Of a DNA stretch of 15,764 nt, positions 13,037 through 15,764 are shown piece by piece. How positions within the stretch are numbered: position 1 is the first letter of the stretch; the number at the start of each line of letters is the position of its first letter. The translations under genes and the position numbers were made by a program. Origin of the DNA: an uncultured Oscillospiraceae bacterium (lineage in GTDB: Bacteria; Bacillota; Clostridia; Oscillospirales; Oscillospiraceae); the NCBI GenBank assembly GCA_947628265.1, contig CANQZF010000015.1:1-15764 (forward strand), in the 5' to 3' direction. The notes below the pieces were generated by a model that made no database searches, had not been told where the DNA came from, and saw only the letters and a list, made by a program, of their open reading frames with translations.

Positions 13037-13299
13037 ATACTAATATCTATTTAAAAGGAGACACCGAGCGGCGAGGATTTTTCATGTCAGGCAAGGAAGA
13101 CGCCGCAGGGAATACCCATTGGTATTTCCAAGGTGGCTGACGCCACCGGGGCCCCCGGCGGGCAAGCCCGCCGGGGAGAGGAGGAGCCAAGCCCGCGCCT
13201 GAACCTTCGCGCTTGCGCGGAGGTGAGGTTAAGCGGCTTGAGCGACGACGACGTGAAAAAGACCGGCGCGAATGTCTTATTTTAATTAGATATTAGTAT
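13037..13299. mobile_element. MITE-like structured repeat element with imperfect terminal inverted repeats
   Basis: ATACTAATATCTATTTAAAA at 13037-13056 is mirrored by TTTTAATTAGATATTAGTAT at 13280-13299, with one mismatch in 20. The pairing then continues imperfectly (AGACA / TGTCT, then a GAxTTTTTCA type match) towards the centre, for a total of about 55 bp. The 263-bp body encodes no protein and is GC-rich, with a run of hairpins: AATACC-CATT-GGTATT (near 13112-13127), GGTGGC-TGAC-GCCACC (13132-13147), a perfect 11-bp stem 13153-13163/13166-13176, and CCTTCGCGC-TT-GCGCGGAGG (near 13203-13222). No target duplication can be fixed because the flanks resemble the ends. It sits between the citrate synthase promoter and gene and would become its leader. 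A fixed regulatory leader is the alternative. Confidence 0.65.
13153..13176. repeat. Perfect 11-bp hairpin in the element
   Basis: CCCCGGCGGGC (13153-13163) and GCCCGCCGGGG (13166-13176) pair perfectly around an AA. It is the strongest stem of the element. There is no T-run on either side, so it is not an ordinary terminator, but it could slow RNA polymerase. Confidence 0.8.
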
Positions 13300-13317
13300 T
13301 ACTAATACTATTAGCAA
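13290..13317 (-). promoter_or_regulatory. Candidate citrate synthase promoter overlapping MarR-type palindromes
   Basis: On the minus strand TTGCTA (13317-13312), a 16-bp spacer and TAATAT (13295-13290) form a plausible promoter. Two overlapping perfect palindromes fill it: ATTAGTA-T-TACTAAT (13292-13306) and CTAATA-C-TATTAG (13302-13314). The latter is the same sequence as the operator of the upstream MarR gene. Its downstream edge is the inverted repeat of the MITE-like element. Confidence 0.5.
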
Positions 13318-13327
13318 ACCACCTATG

Positions 13328-13359
13328 AAAAGACCGCAGCCAGTGAGCTGCGGCCTTTT
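13328..13359 (-). terminator. Terminator of the 13362-13787 MarR gene
   Basis: Arms 13328-13340 (AAAAGACCGCAGC) and 13347-13359 (GCTGCGGCCTTTT) pair with one mismatch around a 6-base loop. On the minus strand the stem ends in TCTTTTCAT. It starts 2 bases after the stop codon. The symmetric A and T runs could let it work both ways. Confidence 0.85.
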
Positions 13360-13361
13360 AT

Positions 13362-13787
13362 CTATATGTGGTCCCTGCAGATCTCGTTTAACCGATTTAA
13401 TATCCGAATAAGCTCTTTGGCGTCCTCCGGCCCCAAGGCCTTCAGCGCCGCAGATACGGAGTCCAGCGTCTTTTCCCGCTGTCTTCGCATCTCGCTGCGG
13501 CCCTCCTCTGTCAGGGTGACGAGGACGTGCCGGTTGTCTGACGGGGCCTCCTGCCTTACGATCCAGCCCTTCTCCTCCATGTCCCGGAGCATAGCCGCAA
13601 TGCGGGCGGTGCTGACGGACATCTCATCGCTGAGCTCCCTGGGGTACACGCCGCCGTCGTGGCATTGAAGGTAATATAGAGCCAACAGCTCCCCACGGGC
13701 CAGCCTCAAAGTCTGCCTCCACATGCCGCTTTTGAACTGCTGGGTTCGGAGCCTCAAAAGCTCCTCGGCCAATTCCTCATAGTCCAT
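13362..13787 (-). CDS. MarR-family transcriptional repressor
   Basis: The 141-residue protein has a classic MarR fold. The winged helix lies at about residues 48-95 (GVYPRELSDEMSVSTARIAAMLRDMEEKGWIVRQEAPSDNRHVLVTLTEEG) with the DNR wing motif, flanked by N- and C-terminal dimer helices. The start ATG at 13785-13787 is preferred over the ATG at 13847, because the latter lies in the -35 box and the transcript would not include it. A GGGG tract upstream is a modest ribosome binding site. A consensus promoter with an operator palindrome next to the -10 strongly suggests autorepression. It has its own terminator, so it is monocistronic. A matching palindrome at the citrate synthase promoter suggests a second target. 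Ligand unknown. Confidence 0.9.
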   Translation of the reverse strand: MDYEELAEELLRLRTQQFKSGMWRQTLRLARGELLALYYLQCHDGGVYPRELSDEMSVSTARIAAMLRDMEEKGWIVRQEAPSDNRHVLVTLTEEGRSEMRRQREKTLDSVSAALKALGPEDAKELIRILNRLNEICRDHI

Positions 13788-13802
13788 GGAACGCCCCACA
13801 AA

Positions 13803-13817
13803 GCTAATAGTATTAGC
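13803..13817. promoter_or_regulatory. MarR operator palindrome
   Basis: GCTAATA-G-TATTAGC is a perfect 15-bp palindrome directly downstream of the -10 box, overlapping the expected transcription start. The same sequence with one base changed at the edge recurs at 13301-13315. Autorepression by the MarR protein is inferred. Confidence 0.82.
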
Positions 13818-13818
13818 T

Positions 13819-13847
13819 ATTATACCTCTCTCTCTTGTTTTTGTCAA
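13819..13847 (-). promoter_or_regulatory. Consensus sigma-A promoter of the MarR gene
   Basis: On the minus strand a perfect TTGACA (13847-13842), 17-bp spacer and perfect TATAAT (13824-13819). With no natural brake such a strong promoter would be highly active, which fits tight autorepression at the adjacent palindrome. Confidence 0.93.
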
Positions 13848-13865
13848 GAGGGCAAAAGGATAATG

Positions 13866-15764
13866 TCACTTTGTCCTGACCCGCAAAACGGTGACGGAGT
13901 AGGCGGGGACGGTGTAGTTGAACCGGTCGGTGATGCCGGAAACCTCGGTGGATCTCAGCGTCACCACCGGGTCGCGGCCCAGGATGTTGTCGTTTTGGAG
14001 GCTGGTGCCCGCCACCACGTCCACGGCGGCGGTGTCCCCGATATTGGTGGCGTTTTGGATGTCGATGGCGAAGGTGCGGGCGTCCCCGGTGACGTTCACG
14101 AGCTTCACGATGATGTTGCCCGTCTCGTCGGTGCTGACCACCTCATACGCCTCGGACTTGGCGACGGGGGCGGGGGTATAGTCCACGTAGAGCTCGTCGT
14201 CCACGTAGCACTTGACGTTCTCCGGCGTCACCACGATCTTCAGGTGGTAGGTCTGGCCGGTCTTGGCGGAGAACATCTTGGTCGTGCCGCCCAGCTGGTC
14301 GGATTTGGACCCGCCGGAGACTTGCTGGAGAGCGGAGACGGTGTTGTTCCAGCCGCCCAGGTTCCAGAAGAAGTTGTTGTCCTTATCCCGGACGGCGAAG
14401 GGGATGAGGAAGCCCTCCGCGCCGCCGGTCTTGGTGGCGTCCAGGGTCAGGGTGTAATTCGTCCAGCCCGCGTCCCCGAAGTAGAGGGCGGAGCCGGTGT
14501 TGCCGTAAGCGCCGGTGTTGGTGGTATTGCTCTTTTGGACAAGCTCCCCGTTTTCCACGCTCCAGGTCCCGTCGGAGACCCGCTCCCAATCGTTAAGGGT
14601 GTCCTTTTCGAAGTCCTGCTGGCCCAGGGTCTTGCCGGTCTTGTTGTTCACGATCTTCACGTTGTCGAATTTGGCCGCCGTGTTCCACGTCCCGACGCCG
14701 ATCTTCCCCGTGAGGACGTCCTCGCCGCTCATCTCCGCCCCGGTAAGCTCAGAGCGCAGAAGCGTCGTCCCGGCGTTTTTGGCGAAGATCTGCTGGACGT
14801 AGTAGTTCACGGAGGGGGTGACTTGGTAATTATTGAACCAGATGAGGTCCGGGGCCCAGTGGGTGGCCGTCAGGTTCCCGAAGAGCGGCGCGTAGGCGGC
14901 CATTTTCACGATGTCACCGTTGCGCTCAAGGCCCGTCATGTAGGCCGCCTCCGCCAGGGCCGCGTTCAGGGTGTTGGATTGGGCGGCGTACTCCCCCAAA
15001 AAGACCGGCATCCCGCCGCCGTAGGGGGCGGAGGCAAAATCGGTGGTATCGCGGGTGTAGTTTTCCTCGTCATAGTAGTTCGCGTGGCTGAGAAACCAGT
15101 CGGGGGTGTTGTAGTAGTGGTGGTCGATGGCCCCGGTGTAGTCATAAACGGTCTTGCCGGGGTTGTCCGAGAGCCAGTCCTCCACATGGCGGTAGGCGTC
15201 GATGTACATGCCGTAGCCGCTGTCGCCGTCGTCGGTGCCGGCGGAGAACATCAGCTCCACGCCGTCAAAAAGCTCCGGGCGCTCCGCGCGGGCCTTGGCG
15301 AAGGCCTCCAGAAAAGCCTCGTAGTGGAAGAAGTAGTTGGTACCCCACTGCTCGTTGCCGATGCCGATATAGCGCAGTTCGAAGGGCTCCGGGTGGCCCA
15401 TGTCGATCCGCACCGCGCCCCACTTGGTGGTCTTATCGCCCCGGCAGAACTCCACCAGGTCCAGGGCGTCCTGGATGTACCCCGCCATCTCGTCGGAGGA
15501 CAGCGGCGCGGCCTCATTGCCACGGGCCATGCAGGACATGCCGCAGTTGAGGACCGGCACGCCCACGGCGCCGATGTCCTCCGCCAGGAGGAAGTACTCA
15601 TAAAACCCCAGGCCGTAGGTCATGAAGCTGGGATACGGGTCGGAGCTGGTATTGGGGTTCGTCCAGATGTCGGTGCCCTGTCGCCGGGCGGCCACGTCGC
15701 CGTAATGGCCGTTGAAAAGGAGGGGCTCGCCGTTTTCGTCCACGCCGATGGAGTCCTTCCAGTC
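13866..15764 (-). CDS. GH51-type alpha-L-arabinofuranosidase with inserted beta-sandwich, N-terminus outside window
   Basis: An open frame of 632 residues runs in from the right edge. It removes arabinofuranosyl side chains from arabinan or arabinoxylan. The acid/base Glu is E138 of the fragment in IGIGNEQWG, and the nucleophile is E258 in PVFLGEYAAQ, the GH51 pair. The usual IGxxRxRPGH-type N-terminal half is missing, so roughly 250-350 residues lie outside. Between the barrel and the end of the C-terminal sandwich there is an insert of about 140 residues (QQDFEKDTLNDWERVSDGTWSVENGEL to YHLKIVVTPENVKCYVDDELYV), which looks like a concanavalin/CBM66- or DUF1080-like jelly roll. The C-terminal sandwich then resumes (NIIVKLVNVTGDAR to PAYSVTVLRVR). 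It is probably secreted, but the leader is not visible. No terminator lies between its stop and the MarR promoter. Confidence 0.88.
   Translation of the reverse strand, partial: DWKDSIGVDENGEPLLFNGHYGDVAARRQGTDIWTNPNTSSDPYPSFMTYGLGFYEYFLLAEDIGAVGVPVLNCGMSCMARGNEAAPLSSDEMAGYIQDALDLVEFCRGDKTTKWGAVRIDMGHPEPFELRYIGIGNEQWGTNYFFHYEAFLEAFAKARAERPELFDGVELMFSAGTDDGDSGYGMYIDAYRHVEDWLSDNPGKTVYDYTGAIDHHYYNTPDWFLSHANYYDEENYTRDTTDFASAPYGGGMPVFLGEYAAQSNTLNAALAEAAYMTGLERNGDIVKMAAYAPLFGNLTATHWAPDLIWFNNYQVTPSVNYYVQQIFAKNAGTTLLRSELTGAEMSGEDVLTGKIGVGTWNTAAKFDNVKIVNNKTGKTLGQQDFEKDTLNDWERVSDGTWSVENGELVQKSNTTNTGAYGNTGSALYFGDAGWTNYTLTLDATKTGGAEGFLIPFAVRDKDNNFFWNLGGWNNTVSALQQVSGGSKSDQLGGTTKMFSAKTGQTYHLKIVVTPENVKCYVDDELYVDYTPAPVAKSEAYEVVSTDETGNIIVKLVNVTGDARTFAIDIQNATNIGDTAAVDVVAGTSLQNDNILGRDPVVTLRSTEVSGITDRFNYTVPAYSVTVLRVRTK

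Noticed and set aside
13080..13300. A short peptide gene starting at the ATG near 13084
   Set aside because: It stops after 18 codons, has no family match, and lies in palindromic non-coding DNA.
13848..13865. A terminator for the arabinofuranosidase
   Set aside because: The 18 bases after the stop codon contain no inverted repeat; the MarR promoter starts at once.

Overview
The window looks like chromosomal DNA of a gut-type member of the Clostridia (Oscillospiraceae-like, e.g. the Flavonifractor/Oscillibacter neighbourhood). The reasons are high GC with strong Gram-positive Shine-Dalgarno sequences (GGAGG), consensus sigma-A promoters, an sdpR/sdpI pair, a YitT protein, an ACGX-repeat peptide with its radical SAM enzyme, a class M sirtuin, and a large secreted-type GH51 arabinofuranosidase. 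The genus is an inference. The window holds 19 protein genes (two cut by the window edges), one gene relic, one MITE-like element, and no rRNA, tRNA or CRISPR array.

Layout. 1-132: the C-terminal tail of an unrecognised gene (+), closed by a hairpin. 169-3060: a tightly packed minus-strand operon in the order HD-domain hydrolase, GNAT acetyltransferase, L-asparaginase, Nudix hydrolase. 3172-4164: the minus-strand sdpR-sdpI autoregulatory pair with a near-textbook promoter and a perfect palindromic operator. 4200-5216: a monocistronic yitT (+) with its own promoter and a bidirectional terminator. 5216-8654: an AT-richer accessory cassette. A minus-strand HxlR regulator and HExxH protein are divergent from a plus-strand ACGX-repeat peptide, its radical SAM/SPASM enzyme, a nitroreductase relic, and a flavin-reductase-like/ferredoxin fusion. 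A tandem 16-bp repeat lies between the -35 boxes of the two divergent promoters. 8627-11194: a second plus-strand operon with its own promoter, encoding an SPL-type radical SAM enzyme, a zinc macrodomain ADP-ribosylhydrolase and a class M sirtuin. 11210-13021: citrate synthase followed by a MarR regulator (-). 13022-13361: a structured, MITE-like non-coding element and overlapping palindromes. 13362-13847: a second MarR gene under a consensus promoter with its operator. 13866-15764: a 5'-truncated GH51 arabinofuranosidase with an inserted beta-sandwich domain.

Two systems stand out. The first is a likely RiPP-type cassette in which a Cys-rich repeat peptide is modified by a SPASM radical SAM enzyme. 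The fused flavin/ferredoxin protein is a plausible electron donor, the divergent HxlR protein a plausible redox-sensitive regulator, and the HExxH protein a plausible protease. The second is an ADP-ribosylation module (macrodomain plus SirTM) that lacks the lipoyl-carrier and lipoate-ligase genes known next to it in staphylococci and streptococci, and instead carries an SPL-type radical SAM gene. Functions of the individual enzymes rest on visible motifs; the system-level roles are inference.
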